From Acinetobacter sp. ANC 4178 (GTDB taxonomy: Bacteria; Pseudomonadota; Gammaproteobacteria; Pseudomonadales; Moraxellaceae), in assembly GCF_004331175.1 (NCBI RefSeq), contig NZ_SJOD01000001.1, positions 1 through 64,000 on the forward strand: DNA of 64,000 nt. The letters are read 5' to 3'. The position numbers and the translations under genes were made by a program. This document shows, piece by piece, positions 43,833-54,221 of this stretch; positions within the stretch are counted from its first letter, which is position 1, and every line of letters starts with the position of its first letter. The notes under the pieces are model-generated. The model did not search any database. It was not told the DNA's origin and saw only the letters and a list, made by a program, of their open reading frames with translations.

Positions 43833-46800
43833 ATGAATACGATCATCTCCCCAATTGATGGAACAAAGCCTCATCAAGACTATATTACGCTTTTCAAAGA
43901 AAAGACTGCTTATGAAACAGAGATAAACACTGCTTGGCGCCGTGCCGAATCTGAATGTGTTGAAAATCTACTTGAGCATAGCAAAATTTCAGATGAATTG
44001 AATACGCGTATTCAAGACTTAGCGTTTAACCTTGCACACACTTTACGTGAACGTAAAAGTTCTGCGGGTAAAGCAGGTATTGTACAAGGTTTATTACAAG
44101 AGTTCTCTTTATCTTCTCAAGAAGGTATTGCGCTCATGTGTCTTGCTGAAGCGTTATTACGTATTCCTGATACTGCCACACGTGATTTACTCATCCGTGA
44201 CAAAATTAACCAAGGCAACTGGAAAGACCATGTCGGTCAAAGTAACCTGATGTTCGTTAATGCCGCTGCGTGGGGCTTAATGTTAACAGGTATGCTGATG
44301 GAAACGCCTAAGCAAGCCAGCCTTTCTAGTATGCTTACGGGCTTAATTGCACGTAGTGGTCGTGGCGTAATTCGTAAAGCAGTAGACGTTGCTATGCGTA
44401 TGATGGGCGAACAGTTCGTTACTGGCGAAACCATTAAAGAAGCATTAAGTAACGCTGAGCGTCTTGAAGATAAAGGTTTCCGTTATTCATACGACATGTT
44501 GGGTGAAGCTGCATTAACAGATCACGATGCAGAACGTTATTTCAATGACTACACCAATGCAATTCATGCCATTGGTCAAGCCTCTACAGATAAAGACGTT
44601 TATAGCGGCCCAGGTATCTCAATTAAGCTTTCTGCTTTACATCCACGTTACCAGCGTTCGCAAACTGAACGTGTACATAACGAACTTTATAGCAAAGTTT
44701 TGGAATTAGCACGTTTAGCTAAAGGCTACAACATTGGTTTAAACATTGATGCTGAAGAATCTGACCGTTTAGAGCTTTCTCTTGAGCTTTTAGAGCGTCT
44801 TTGCTTCGAACCAGAATTGGCGGATTGGAAAGGTATTGGCTTTGTCATTCAAGCATACCAAAAGCGTTGCTTCTACGTTGTAGACTATATTGTTGATCTT
44901 GCTAAGCGTAGCAACAAGCGCCTAATGATCCGCTTGGTGAAAGGTGCTTATTGGGACAGCGAAATCAAGAAAGCACAAATTGAAGGCATGACCGACTACC
45001 CTGTATTTACGCGTAAAGTACATACTGACTTGTCTTACATTGCTTGTGCAAAAAAATTATTGGCTGCACCTGAGCAAATTTATCCACAATTTGCGACACA
45101 TAATGCGCAAACTGTTGCCACCATTTACGAATTGGCAAAACCTGAACAATATTTTGCAGGTCAGTACGAATTCCAATGCTTACACGGCATGGGTGAGCCT
45201 TTATACGAGCAAGTCGTTGGTCCAAAATCTGAAAAGAAATTAGACGTTCCTTGCCGTATTTACGCACCAGTCGGTACGCATGAAACTTTATTGGCTTACT
45301 TAGTACGTCGCTTACTAGAAAATGGTGCAAATACATCATTTGTAAACCGTATTGCCGATAAAACCTTGCAGATTCAAGACCTGATTGAAAATCCACGCGA
45401 AACAATCTTAACGTCTGCAAAACAAGAACAAGCGGTTGGCTTAAAACACCCTGCTATTCCATTACCACAGAATTTATACGGTGCATTGCGTCAAAACTCT
45501 TCAGGTGTTGACTTAGCCAATGACAGCGAATTATTGAGTTTAGACACCACAGTTCAAAACTTAATGTCTCAGCAATGGGCAGCTCAATCAATGGGTCCTG
45601 ATTTAGCTGAAATTACTGCGGCTGCAGAAGTCGCTGTAATTAACCCTGCTGTTCATACAGATCAAGTGGGTAACGTAAAAGAAGCATCTGCTGAACACGT
45701 GAACCTTGCACTGGCTAATGCTGCAAATGCACAAGCTGCTTGGATCAATACGCCTAAAAATGAACGTGCTGCATGTTTAAACCGTGCTGCCGACATTATG
45801 GAAAGCCGCATTCAAGAGCTTATGGTTTTGTTATGCCGTGAAAGTGGTAAAACATATGCCAATGCCATTGCTGAAGTACGTGAAGCTGTAGATTTCCTCC
45901 GTTACTACGCTGCACAAAGCATTAACTTGGCTGCAAATGCACAAATTGAGTCATTAGGCACCGTATTGTGTATTAGCCCATGGAACTTCCCGCTTGCAAT
46001 CTTCAGTGGTCAAATTTCTGCTGCACTTGTTGCGGGTAACACCGTAATTGCAAAACCTGCTGAACAAACGCCGCTTATTGCTGCTCTAGCAATCCAAATG
46101 CTTTGGGAAGCAGGTGTTCCAGAAGCTGTTGTACAATTAATTCCTGGTCGCGGTGAAACTGTTGGCGCACAACTCAGTGCAGACCCACGTATTCAAGGCA
46201 TCATGTTCACAGGTTCTACTGAAGTTGCGAAAATTCTTCAGAAAACAGTTGCGAAACGCTTAGGTACAAATGGTCAACCTATTCCGTTAATTGCGGAAAC
46301 TGGTGGTCAAAATGCCATGATCGTGGATTCATCTGCATTAACTGAACAAGTGATTTTAGATGTTGTGAACTCGGCTTATGACAGTGCTGGCCAACGTTGT
46401 TCTGCTTTACGTATTTTATGCGTACAAGAAGACAATGCTGAAAGCGTAATTCGTATGTTGAAAGGCGCCATGAAACAGTTAACTGTAGGTAATCCTGCAT
46501 TGCTAAAAACTGACATTGGTCCAGTGATTGATGCTGAAGCACAAACCAACATCCAAAACCACATTCAAAAAATGCGTGGTAAAGGTTATGCGGTTCATCA
46601 GTTCATGCATAACAAAGATGCTGATGCAAGCTTGACGCAAGGTACATTCATTCCGCCAACGTTGATTGAATTACCGAACTTAAACGACCTTGAGCGTGAA
46701 GTCTTTGGTCCTGTATTACACATCATCCGTTACCCACAAGGTAATGTGAAAGCTGTAGTGGATCAAATCAATGCGAAAGGCTATGGCTTAACCATGGGTT

Positions 46801-47582
46801 TACATACACGTATTGATGAAACCATCAACACTGTAATTCATCACTCAGAAGTCGGTAACTTGTATATCAACCGCAACATCGTTGGTGCTGTTGTTGGCGT
46901 ACAACCTTTTGGTGGTGAAGGCTTGTCTGGTACTGGTCCAAAAGCGGGTGGCCCTCTTTACATGTATCGCTTAATGCAAGAATGCAGCGCGAAACAGTTG
47001 AGTACACCATTTGCAGTAGGTAAAGTATTACAAGCTGCACCGAAAAATGAAGTACATGAACAGTTCTGTGCATGGGTTAAACAGCAATTCCCACAAGTGA
47101 AATTGCCTGAAGTCCCTGCGCTTGCTTCTGGTCAAGTGTATGAACTGAACGGCCCTACAGGTGAAAGCAACCAATATACGATTGTTGCACGTCACTGTGT
47201 ATTGTCTCTTGCAGAGCAAGAACAAGACCAATTGGTTCAATTAAATGCAATTTTTGCAGTGGGTAGCCAAGCTGCTGTGCTTGCAGACAATGTATTTGCA
47301 TTAAAACATATGTCTTCTATGCCTAAAGCTGTTGCTCAACAATTCAAAGTAATCCAAAGCATTGCAACGGGTGATTTTGATGCAGTTCTGCACCACGGTA
47401 CAACCACTCAAGTACTAGAGTTACAAGCGACGATCGCTCAACGTGCAGGTGCTATTGTGGGTATCACCCATTTACAGCCTGCGGAACAAAACATTCCTGT
47501 TGAACGTCTTGTGATTGAACGTGCAATCAGTATTAACACTGCCGCTGCTGGTGGTAATGCAAGCTTAATGACTTTGAACTAA
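43833..47582 (+). CDS. putA: Bifunctional proline dehydrogenase / glutamate-semialdehyde dehydrogenase PutA
   Basis: A 1249-residue enzyme that oxidises proline to glutamate in two steps. The PRODH barrel (about residues 190-490) has 'SIKLSALHPRY', 'RLVKGAYWDSEIKKAQ' and 'QCLHGMGEPLYEQV'. The P5C dehydrogenase half (about 570-1080) has 'LCISPWNFPLAIF', 'FTGSTEVA', 'AETGGQNAMIV' (glutamate near 822) and the catalytic cysteine at 856 in 'AGQRCSALR'. A C-terminal domain follows, as in longer PutA types. The N-terminal RHH repressor domain of E. coli PutA is missing. AGGAAG precedes the ATG. Confidence 0.97.
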   Translation: MNTIISPIDGTKPHQDYITLFKEKTAYETEINTAWRRAESECVENLLEHSKISDELNTRIQDLAFNLAHTLRERKSSAGKAGIVQGLLQEFSLSSQEGIALMCLAEALLRIPDTATRDLLIRDKINQGNWKDHVGQSNLMFVNAAAWGLMLTGMLMETPKQASLSSMLTGLIARSGRGVIRKAVDVAMRMMGEQFVTGETIKEALSNAERLEDKGFRYSYDMLGEAALTDHDAERYFNDYTNAIHAIGQASTDKDVYSGPGISIKLSALHPRYQRSQTERVHNELYSKVLELARLAKGYNIGLNIDAEESDRLELSLELLERLCFEPELADWKGIGFVIQAYQKRCFYVVDYIVDLAKRSNKRLMIRLVKGAYWDSEIKKAQIEGMTDYPVFTRKVHTDLSYIACAKKLLAAPEQIYPQFATHNAQTVATIYELAKPEQYFAGQYEFQCLHGMGEPLYEQVVGPKSEKKLDVPCRIYAPVGTHETLLAYLVRRLLENGANTSFVNRIADKTLQIQDLIENPRETILTSAKQEQAVGLKHPAIPLPQNLYGALRQNSSGVDLANDSELLSLDTTVQNLMSQQWAAQSMGPDLAEITAAAEVAVINPAVHTDQVGNVKEASAEHVNLALANAANAQAAWINTPKNERAACLNRAADIMESRIQELMVLLCRESGKTYANAIAEVREAVDFLRYYAAQSINLAANAQIESLGTVLCISPWNFPLAIFSGQISAALVAGNTVIAKPAEQTPLIAALAIQMLWEAGVPEAVVQLIPGRGETVGAQLSADPRIQGIMFTGSTEVAKILQKTVAKRLGTNGQPIPLIAETGGQNAMIVDSSALTEQVILDVVNSAYDSAGQRCSALRILCVQEDNAESVIRMLKGAMKQLTVGNPALLKTDIGPVIDAEAQTNIQNHIQKMRGKGYAVHQFMHNKDADASLTQGTFIPPTLIELPNLNDLEREVFGPVLHIIRYPQGNVKAVVDQINAKGYGLTMGLHTRIDETINTVIHHSEVGNLYINRNIVGAVVGVQPFGGEGLSGTGPKAGGPLYMYRLMQECSAKQLSTPFAVGKVLQAAPKNEVHEQFCAWVKQQFPQVKLPEVPALASGQVYELNGPTGESNQYTIVARHCVLSLAEQEQDQLVQLNAIFAVGSQAAVLADNVFALKHMSSMPKAVAQQFKVIQSIATGDFDAVLHHGTTTQVLELQATIAQRAGAIVGITHLQPAEQNIPVERLVIERAISINTAAAGGNASLMTLN

Positions 47583-47620
47583 GGTTTAAAAGCATCCTGT
47601 TCAAGGGTTATCTTTCCCTT

Positions 47621-47659
47621 ACCAAGCCATTACTAGTCTAATGGCTTGGTTTCTTTTTA
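47621..47659 (+). terminator. Terminator of putA
   Basis: ACCAAGCCATTA (47621-47632) pairs with TAATGGCTTGGT (47639-47650), followed by TTCTTTTT. Confidence 0.9.
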
Positions 47660-47805
47660 TTTAGGGGAGCATCAGCATCCTTATTTTCATCTTTGATTAA
47701 CTCAGTTTTCTATATTTTCATATAGAGTTGCCGAATTCGCTTAGTCTTCTTCTGCAAACTTTGTTACCATCCCTGTTTTCTACGTTTTATTATTTTTGAC
47801 TGCAT

Positions 47806-48888
47806 ATGACTTCATCTTATCAGCAACAACTTGATGCCAAAGTTGAACGTATTTCTGCACAATTTGCCGAATTCAATCCCCCTTCACTTTCTGTATTTGC
47901 ATCTCCAGAACAACATTTTCGTATGCGCGCAGAATTTCGTATTTGGCATACAGATAACGATATGTTCTATGCGATGTTTGAGCGCGATGAACAACAACAA
48001 AAACAAGTGATTCGTATAGATGAATTCCCAATTGCCGATGCCAGCATTAATCAACTGATGCCTGTGCTTTTGGCTGAACTAAAAAGTCACGATGCTCTAT
48101 CAAAACGTTTATTTGAAGTTCACTTCCTTGCTACCCTAAAAGGTGAAATGCTTGTTTCACTGATTTATCGCTGCCCACTTGACGAACAGTGGCAAGCATT
48201 AGCCAAACAGCTTGCAGAAAAACTAAATATTAAAATTATTGGCCGTAGTCGTGGTCAAAAGGTTGCGCTGTCTGATGAATTTGTGGTCGAAGAACTACAA
48301 GTTTCCGAGCGTAAATATCAGTACAAGCAAATTGAAAGCAGCTTTACCCAACCGAATGCTCAAGTCTGCCAAAAAATGTTGGAATGGGCGTGTGATGCTG
48401 CAAAAGAATCTTCAAAAGACTTATTAGAACTGTATTGTGGTAATGGCAACTTTACCTTACCACTGTCTACTCGCTTTAATCGTGTGCTCGCAACAGAATT
48501 AGCAAAATCGTCTGTCTACGCAGCGCAATGGAATATTGAACAAAATCAGATTGATAATATTCAAGTAGCGCGACTTTCTGCTGAAGAATTTACCCAAGCC
48601 TACAATGGCGAACGTGAATTTAGACGCTTACAAGAAGCACAAATTGATATCAGCAGTTATGATTTTGATACTGTGTTTGTTGATCCACCTCGTGCTGGTA
48701 TTGATGATGAAACGCTCAAATTATTACAGCGCTTTGAACGAATTATCTATATTTCATGCAACCCAGACACTTTACATGACAATTTAAAGAAACTGGCTCA
48801 AACCCACAAAGTGACTCAATTTGCCTTGTTTGACCAATTCCCTTATACACATCATGTAGAATCAGGTGTGTTACTCGAAAAATTGTAA
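47806..48888 (+). CDS. trmA: tRNA (uracil-5-)-methyltransferase TrmA
   Basis: A 360-residue SAM-dependent methyltransferase that makes m5U54 in tRNA. It has the SAM-binding region '[17 protein letters not shown]', the motif '[11 protein letters not shown]' and the nucleophilic cysteine at about residue 318 in '[11 protein letters not shown]'. It begins with the TrmA-specific '[16 protein letters not shown]' and '[10 protein letters not shown]'. The ribosome-binding site is weak. No Fe-S cysteines are present, which separates it from RlmC/RlmD. Confidence 0.95.
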   Translation: MTSSYQQQLDAKVERISAQFAEFNPPSLSVFASPEQHFRMRAEFRIWHTDNDMFYAMFERDEQQQKQVIRIDEFPIADASINQLMPVLLAELKSHDALSKRLFEVHFLATLKGEMLVSLIYRCPLDEQWQALAKQLAEKLNIKIIGRSRGQKVALSDEFVVEELQVSERKYQYKQIESSFTQPNAQVCQKMLEWACDAAKESSKDLLELYCGNGNFTLPLSTRFNRVLATELAKSSVYAAQWNIEQNQIDNIQVARLSAEEFTQAYNGEREFRRLQEAQIDISSYDFDTVFVDPPRAGIDDETLKLLQRFERIIYISCNPDTLHDNLKKLAQTHKVTQFALFDQFPYTHHVESGVLLEKL

Positions 48889-48912
48889 AAATTAATTTTA
48901 CTGAGACATCAT

Positions 48913-48952
48913 ATCCTCAAGTCATTTAAAACAATAACTTGAGGATTTTTAT
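48913..48952 (+). terminator. Terminator of trmA
   Basis: ATCCTCAAGT (48913-48922) pairs with ACTTGAGGAT (48937-48946), followed by a T-run. Confidence 0.85.
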
Positions 48953-49127
48953 TTGAAATAAAGTAGTTAATTTCACCATACATTTAGACCTGTCATAAAA
49001 CCGTTAAATCTTGCCATTATGATTGAAATTTTGCGTGTTCAACTGCTGCTTTTATCACTTAGACCATCTTGCATTATTTATAAAATTGGCTATATTTCGT
49101 TCTATGTTATTCATGAATGAAGGCTCT

Positions 49128-49355
49128 ATGAGTTTTTGGCAAAAATTGTTTACTGCACCTCAGCAGTTGAATGAGCACAAGAATCAAATCGCATGCGTCG
49201 AAAATGATTGCTCATGTAAAACAGATGAACAACTGTTAAAGGCTCTTGCTCAAGCCACAGATGATGATGTCATCATTGGTATTAAACGTGTCCTAGCCTC
49301 TCGTGGGTATAGCCGCAAAGAGCTCAATGAAATCACCCGCTCACCATTACAGTGA
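49128..49355 (+). CDS. Small cysteine-containing protein of unknown function
   Basis: A 75-residue cytoplasmic protein beginning 'MSFWQKLFTAPQQLNEHK' with a 'CVENDCSC' cluster and a helical end 'DDVIIGIKRVLASRGYSRKELNEI'. No family was recognised. GAAGG lies 5-6 bases before the ATG at 49128, and upstream in-frame codons are not supported. It is closed by a strong terminator. Confidence 0.62.
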   Translation: MSFWQKLFTAPQQLNEHKNQIACVENDCSCKTDEQLLKALAQATDDDVIIGIKRVLASRGYSRKELNEITRSPLQ

Positions 49356-49374
49356 TGTCGATTTCGTCATTAAG

Positions 49375-49402
49375 AAGCATTGGTTTAACCAATGCTTTTT
49401 TA
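49375..49402. terminator. Terminator between the small Cys protein and the NAGPA-type gene
   Basis: AAGCATTGGTT (49375-49385) pairs with AACCAATGCTT (49387-49397), followed by T's; it lies between convergent genes. Confidence 0.85.
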
Positions 49403-49421
49403 TTTTCAACTTCAAAATTTT

Positions 49422-50180
49422 CTAGCTACAAGACTGATCTTCAATATAGGCGAACATTGGTCCAAATGGACTACTCTGAGTATTGATATCCTTCTCCGCC
49501 AGATACATCGCTGAAATTGAGCCATCCAGATATAGAGCCTGTTCTAACTTTAACTTCTGTTGCATAAAACTTGCTAAAGCATAAAAACTTACAGCTTGCT
49601 CAGTCAGCACAAAATACAGCACTTGATCTTTGATCCCCACGGCGTTACGTATTCTCAAAGATGCACTTTCTGCCATGAAAATTGGATTGATCCGCCGATT
49701 AGACACCAGCATCGGCCCTGACTGCGTTGCATAATCCGCTTTGAATTTCTTCTTGGTATATTGCGGACTATTTAAAATGATCGCCTGTTTACTGTTCCAT
49801 GCCAATACACCATTGGGCTGTAAATAAAAATTCCCCCATCCACGATGCAGATTCAGTGGAAATAACTTTTTGTTATTTGCAATATATAAACCTACAGGAT
49901 GGAACGTGTGATGAAACATGCCCGCATTCATTGCAAACAGCATTTGCTCACATTGTCCGAGTTGCATGGGTATATTGGCGAAATAATTAATGGGTGTTTT
50001 ACTCTCCTGTTGATTTAGAAACAAGCGTAGCTTGGATAAATCATGGACTTCAACTACTGTAAAATTGAGATCATTATATTCGTGCGTATAACTTTTGACG
50101 TGTGCTTCTGATTGTATCGACAACAAACTGAATAGAAGTATGGCGCTAAGCTGAATCTTTTGCCTGAATCTTGTATACAT
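49422..50180 (-). CDS. Secreted phosphodiester-glycosidase-family (DUF2233/NAGPA) protein
   Basis: A 252-residue protein with a signal peptide (about residues 1-27, ending SEA) and a DUF2233/NAGPA domain: 'FAMNAGMFHHTFHPVGLYI', 'GWGNFYLQPNGVLAW', 'YATQSGPMLVSNRRI', 'RNAVGIKDQVLYFVLTE' and 'ALYLDGSISAMYL'. Relatives hydrolyse phosphodiester glycosides or act in surface polymer metabolism; the substrate here is unknown and it is probably periplasmic. The ATG at 50180 is chosen; a GTG at 50192 is also in frame. Confidence 0.82.
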   Translation of the reverse strand: MYTRFRQKIQLSAILLFSLLSIQSEAHVKSYTHEYNDLNFTVVEVHDLSKLRLFLNQQESKTPINYFANIPMQLGQCEQMLFAMNAGMFHHTFHPVGLYIANNKKLFPLNLHRGWGNFYLQPNGVLAWNSKQAIILNSPQYTKKKFKADYATQSGPMLVSNRRINPIFMAESASLRIRNAVGIKDQVLYFVLTEQAVSFYALASFMQQKLKLEQALYLDGSISAMYLAEKDINTQSSPFGPMFAYIEDQSCS

Positions 50181-50318
50181 ACCCTCAAACACTCTTTAGC
50201 CTCTTGTTTTTATTTTATTGCTTTTTGTAGCATTCACATTCAACTATTCACTTATCTTCATCATTCCAAGTAAACTACATGCTAATATACAGCTGTAGTT
50301 TATTCGTTTAGTGTAGCA

Positions 50319-50855
50319 ATGCATCAACAGAAAAAACAGTTTCCTATTGGGGCACATCTGGTGGTAAAACACTTCGCCTACTCGCATCATGGAATTTATA
50401 TTGGGCGTGGACGTGTTATCCATTATTCAGGTTTTGCCCACTTCTATAAAAAAAGACCGATTGAAATTACGACTCTGGCAGAATTCTGTCATGGTAAAAA
50501 AATTGATGTCGTGCAATATCAACATCCTAAATATTCAGGTCGCAACGTCGTACGTCGTATGCGCTCACGGATGAAAGAAAACCACTATCACCTGATTATG
50601 AACAATTGCGAGCATCTCTGCACTTGGGCAATTACTGGGGTAGAAAGCAGCCCTCAAGTTATTCGGATGATGAACCGATTAACCACGATTGGTTATGTCA
50701 GCTCAATCATGAGCTATATGAATAGTATGTTGCTTACGATTACCACAACGTGCTTTGCACTTGCGCTTTACATTAAAAAGAAGCTGCGTGATAAAGCCAA
50801 AATGCAGAGACAAACTTATTTATTTTTCAAAGATCAAGACCATAAAAATCGTTGA
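50319..50855 (+). CDS. LRAT-domain membrane protein
   Basis: A 178-residue protein with an LRAT (NlpC/P60-superfamily) domain: the catalytic histidine region 'SHHGIYIGRGRVIHYSG' and the catalytic cysteine in 'LIMNNCEHLCTWAITG' (NCEH motif). A C-terminal hydrophobic helix ('MLLTITTTCFALALYI') and a basic tail follow, so it is probably membrane-anchored. Family members are thiol acyltransferases or phospholipases; a role in lipid remodelling is possible. It is divergent from the NAGPA-type gene. Confidence 0.8.
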   Translation: MHQQKKQFPIGAHLVVKHFAYSHHGIYIGRGRVIHYSGFAHFYKKRPIEITTLAEFCHGKKIDVVQYQHPKYSGRNVVRRMRSRMKENHYHLIMNNCEHLCTWAITGVESSPQVIRMMNRLTTIGYVSSIMSYMNSMLLTITTTCFALALYIKKKLRDKAKMQRQTYLFFKDQDHKNR

Positions 50856-50895
50856 TTTGATCCCTTTTACGATTCTATTTTGAATGAAAAGACAT

Positions 50896-50934
50896 GAAAA
50901 AAGCCCCTTAACTTGAAGTACAGGGGCTTTTTTC
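50896..50934. terminator. Terminator between the LRAT gene and glnS
   Basis: GAAAAAAGCCCCT (50896-50908) pairs with AGGGGCTTTTTTC (50922-50934); T-runs on both strands between convergent genes. Confidence 0.92.
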
Positions 50935-50949
50935 AATTCAAATCAGGCT

Positions 50950-52674
50950 TTATTTACCTGGTTTAAAACTGTCTTTTAAATCTAAAATACGGTTAAACAC
51001 TGGCTTTTCAGCAGTATGGTCATAACGATCTGCAACAAAGTAACCCTCACGTTCAAATTGGAAACGTTGTTCAGGTTCTGCTTGTGCCAACGCTGGCTCA
51101 ATCACTGCTTGTACCACTTGTAACGATTCTGGGTTTAGATGGGCCAAGAAATCATCGGTTGCATCTGGCGCCGCTTCGGTAAACAAACGGTCATAAATGC
51201 GCACCTCAGCAGGAATACCTTTGCTTGCCGATACCCAATGAATGACACCTTTCACTTTACGACCTTCAGGGTTCTTACCTAAAGTTTCAGGATCAATTGA
51301 ACATTTTAGTTCAACCACTTCACCGTTTTCATCCTTAACCACTTCATCACACTTGATCACATAAGCATGGCGTAAACGCACTTCACCCTCTGGAACTAAA
51401 CGTTTGAAGCCTTTCGGTGGAATTTCTTCAAAATCTTTACGATCAATATAGATTTCAGACGTTAACGGAATAACGCGCTCACCCATATCTACGTTTGGAT
51501 GACGTGCATGCACCAAGTCCAAAGCTTCAGGTAAATTCGTTAAAGTGACTTTTAGTGGATTCAAGACTGCCATACCACGACCAGCCGCATTTTCCAGCGA
51601 TTGACGGATACAGAACTCAAGCATTGCAACATCTACAATACCATCGGTCTTAGTCACACCTACACGCTTACAGAAATCACGTAAGCCTTCAGGTGTAAAC
51701 CCACGACGACGCATACCCACGACTGTTGGCATACGAGGATCATCCCAACCATTGACATAACCGCCTTCAACCAATTTACGCAATTTACGCTTTGAAGTAA
51801 TGGTGTAATCAATGTTTAAACGGCTAGATTCGTACTGACGTGGAACTGCGGCTGAATGCACTTTCTCAATCACCCAGTCATAGAATGGACGGTGATCTTG
51901 GAATTCCAATGTACATAAAGAGTGAGTAATGCCTTCAATTGCATCAGACAATGGATGAGCGTAGTCATACATTGGATACATTTTCCATTTGTCGCCCGTT
52001 TGATGGTGCTCAGAATGCAAAACACGGTAAAGAATTGGATCACGCATATGAACATTTGGAGATGTCATGTCGATTTTGGCACGTAAAACCGCTTCACCTT
52101 CTTTCGTTTCACCATTACGCATTTTTTCAAAACGCTCAAGGTTCTCTGCAACTGTAGCATCACGGTAAGGAGAGTTTTTACCCGGCTCAACAAAGCTGCC
52201 ACGATTTAATTTAATTTCTTCAGGCGTTTGCAAATCCACATAAGCATCACCTTGTTCAATCAATTGCACAGCCCATGCATATAACTGATCAAAATAACCC
52301 GACGCATAACGTGGTTCATCTTTCCACTCAAAACCTAACCATTTTACATCGTTGGCAATACCATCAACATATTCTTGTTCTTCGGCATCAGGGTTCGTAT
52401 CATCAAAACGAAGATTACAATAACCATCAAATTCTTGTGCAATACCAAAATTTAGGCAAATCGCTTTTACATGACCAATATGCAAATAACCATTCGGCTC
52501 TGGCGGGAAACGCGTTACAACGGTTTGTGTACGCCCAGATGATAAATCGTCAGTAATGACCTGACGTACAAAATCCAAGCCAGGCTGTTGTTCTTGCTGC
52601 GCAGCATCGACAGAGGCATGATTACTTGGTGTCGGGTTATTTGGCAGAGATGCAACAACATCATTTGGCTTCAT
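50950..52674 (-). CDS. glnS: Glutaminyl-tRNA synthetase
   Basis: A 574-residue class I tRNA synthetase. It has the HIGH motif in '[16 protein letters not shown]', the GlnRS-specific '[17 protein letters not shown]', and the KMSKS-type loop '[13 protein letters not shown]', followed by the beta-barrel anticodon-binding domains ('[20 protein letters not shown]'). The length matches the family with a short extra N-terminus. The gene is alone on its strand, closed by a terminator. Confidence 0.97.
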   Translation of the reverse strand: MKPNDVVASLPNNPTPSNHASVDAAQQEQQPGLDFVRQVITDDLSSGRTQTVVTRFPPEPNGYLHIGHVKAICLNFGIAQEFDGYCNLRFDDTNPDAEEQEYVDGIANDVKWLGFEWKDEPRYASGYFDQLYAWAVQLIEQGDAYVDLQTPEEIKLNRGSFVEPGKNSPYRDATVAENLERFEKMRNGETKEGEAVLRAKIDMTSPNVHMRDPILYRVLHSEHHQTGDKWKMYPMYDYAHPLSDAIEGITHSLCTLEFQDHRPFYDWVIEKVHSAAVPRQYESSRLNIDYTITSKRKLRKLVEGGYVNGWDDPRMPTVVGMRRRGFTPEGLRDFCKRVGVTKTDGIVDVAMLEFCIRQSLENAAGRGMAVLNPLKVTLTNLPEALDLVHARHPNVDMGERVIPLTSEIYIDRKDFEEIPPKGFKRLVPEGEVRLRHAYVIKCDEVVKDENGEVVELKCSIDPETLGKNPEGRKVKGVIHWVSASKGIPAEVRIYDRLFTEAAPDATDDFLAHLNPESLQVVQAVIEPALAQAEPEQRFQFEREGYFVADRYDHTAEKPVFNRILDLKDSFKPGK

Positions 52675-52841
52675 AGTAGATAGATCACTTCTAAAAATAA
52701 AAAACAGGATATTTTAAACGCAATTTCAGTATTTTTAACAAAGAAATGTACGTTTTTACTTGCCTTGTAGTTTACAGTTTGCTTATGCTTCTCTCAACCA
52801 AAAACCCATGGCTTTTATGTCCATGTTAAGGAGATTACACA

Positions 52842-53351
52842 ATGAGTTTTCCTCAAGTCGAATTAAACACCAATAAAGGTCGTATTGTTCTAGAGCTTAA
52901 CGCTGAAAAAGCACCTAAAACAGTTGCTAACTTTTTAGAATATGTTCGTGACGGTTTCTATGACGGCGTAATTTTCCACCGCGTGATTGATGGTTTCATG
53001 ATCCAAGGTGGCGGCATGGACGAAAACTTCAAAGAAAAAGCAACGCGTGACTCAATTGAGAACGAAGCGGACAACGGTTTGAGCAATGATGCTGGTACGA
53101 TTGCAATGGCGCGTACTCAAGCACCTCACTCTGCATCTGCTCAGTTCTTCATTAACGTGAAAAATAACTCTTTCCTTAACCATACTGGTAAAACAGCACA
53201 AGGTTGGGGTTATGCAGTATTTGGTAAAGTTACTGAAGGTCTAGATATTGTAGACGCAATCAAAAACGTACGTACTGGTAACCGTGGTTACCATGCAGAT
53301 GTTCCTTTAGAAAACGTTGTAATTGAATCTGCAAAAATCATTTCTGAGTAA
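52842..53351 (+). CDS. ppiB: Cytoplasmic cyclophilin-type peptidyl-prolyl isomerase
   Basis: A 169-residue cyclophilin with no signal peptide. It has '[30 protein letters not shown]', '[20 protein letters not shown]' and '[17 protein letters not shown]', with the usual active-site Arg, Phe and Gln positions. AAGGAG lies 8 bases before the ATG. lpxH follows after a repeat-rich gap. Confidence 0.96.
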   Translation: MSFPQVELNTNKGRIVLELNAEKAPKTVANFLEYVRDGFYDGVIFHRVIDGFMIQGGGMDENFKEKATRDSIENEADNGLSNDAGTIAMARTQAPHSASAQFFINVKNNSFLNHTGKTAQGWGYAVFGKVTEGLDIVDAIKNVRTGNRGYHADVPLENVVIESAKIISE

Positions 53352-53353
53352 TT

Positions 53354-53421
53354 AATCTCCCTAAATCCCTCTTTAAAAAAGAGGGACTTCCTCCCTTAGT
53401 AAAGGGAGGTTAGGAGGGATT
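53354..53421. repeat. REP-like double-hairpin element
   Basis: A 68-bp intergenic element with two hairpins: TCCCTCTTT/AAAGAGGGA (53366-53386) and CCTCCCTT/AAGGGAGG (53390-53409), flanked by AATCTCCCTAA and TTAGGAGGGATT, which are themselves nearly inverted. It resembles small palindromic repeats scattered in Acinetobacter intergenic regions; a partial relative lies at 15797-15818. It may also end ppiB transcripts. Confidence 0.65.
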
Positions 53422-53438
53422 ATTTAAAGGACAATAGC

Positions 53439-54158
53439 GTGACCTATCTGTTTATATCGGATTTACATTTGTCACCCGATCACCCTCGACTTGTTCGAGG
53501 GTTTTTCGCTTTGCTTAAAGAATATCAATTTAAGCAAACCCAGCTCTATATTTTAGGTGATTGGTTCAATGCTTGGATTGGTGATGACTATACTGCCCCG
53601 TGGTTAGATGAAATCGTTACGGCTTTACAAGATTTTCACACCGCAGGCAATCAAGTCTATTTCCAAGTGGGTAATCGTGATTTCGCCTTAGGTCAAAAAT
53701 TTCTCGATCAGTTTCAGGGTATTTTGTTACCCGACTGCCATGTCTTAGAAATTAACCAACTTAAGTTTAGACTTGAACATGGCGATGCCTTATGTACCGA
53801 TGACATTGGCTACCAACGCTTTAAAAAAGTGATTCGCAATCCTCTAGTCCTTGGCTTTTTGCGAAAAACCCCGCTCAGTTTCCGTACCAAACTGGCTAAT
53901 GGCTTCCGAAAGAAAAGTCATGCTGCTCAGCAGTTTAAAAGCTATGAAGTGATGGATGTCAACCCTCAAGCGGTTACTCAGGCTTTGGCGAATGTAGATA
54001 TATTAATTCATGGACATACCCATCGTGCGGCCATTCATGAACAAGAGGGTAAAAAGCGCATTGTCTTGGGTGATTGGAGAGAAGATTCAGCACAAATTTT
54101 GGTTGTTGATCCAAAACAACAGGACTTAATATTAAAGTTAAGTACGTTTAGCTACTAA
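53439..54158 (+). CDS. lpxH: UDP-2,3-diacylglucosamine diphosphatase LpxH
   Basis: A 239-residue calcineurin-like phosphoesterase that makes lipid X in lipid A synthesis. Metal-binding motifs are 'FISDLHLSPDHP', 'LGDWFNAWIGDD', 'VGNRDFALG', 'RLEHGDALC' and 'LIHGHTHRAAIH'. The start is GTG at 53439, with AAAGGA 8 bases upstream. It follows ppiB, a common neighbour in gammaproteobacteria. Confidence 0.96.
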   Translation: MTYLFISDLHLSPDHPRLVRGFFALLKEYQFKQTQLYILGDWFNAWIGDDYTAPWLDEIVTALQDFHTAGNQVYFQVGNRDFALGQKFLDQFQGILLPDCHVLEINQLKFRLEHGDALCTDDIGYQRFKKVIRNPLVLGFLRKTPLSFRTKLANGFRKKSHAAQQFKSYEVMDVNPQAVTQALANVDILIHGHTHRAAIHEQEGKKRIVLGDWREDSAQILVVDPKQQDLILKLSTFSY

Positions 54159-54221
54159 GCATTCCGACTTTTACTTTTCTGTGCCTGACTTAAGCACCAT
54201 TTTTACGATACATCCTCAGAA

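Noticed and set aside
45007..45420. 137-codon open frame antisense to putA
   Set aside because: Lies fully inside the PRODH region of putA; no ribosome-binding site or family features.
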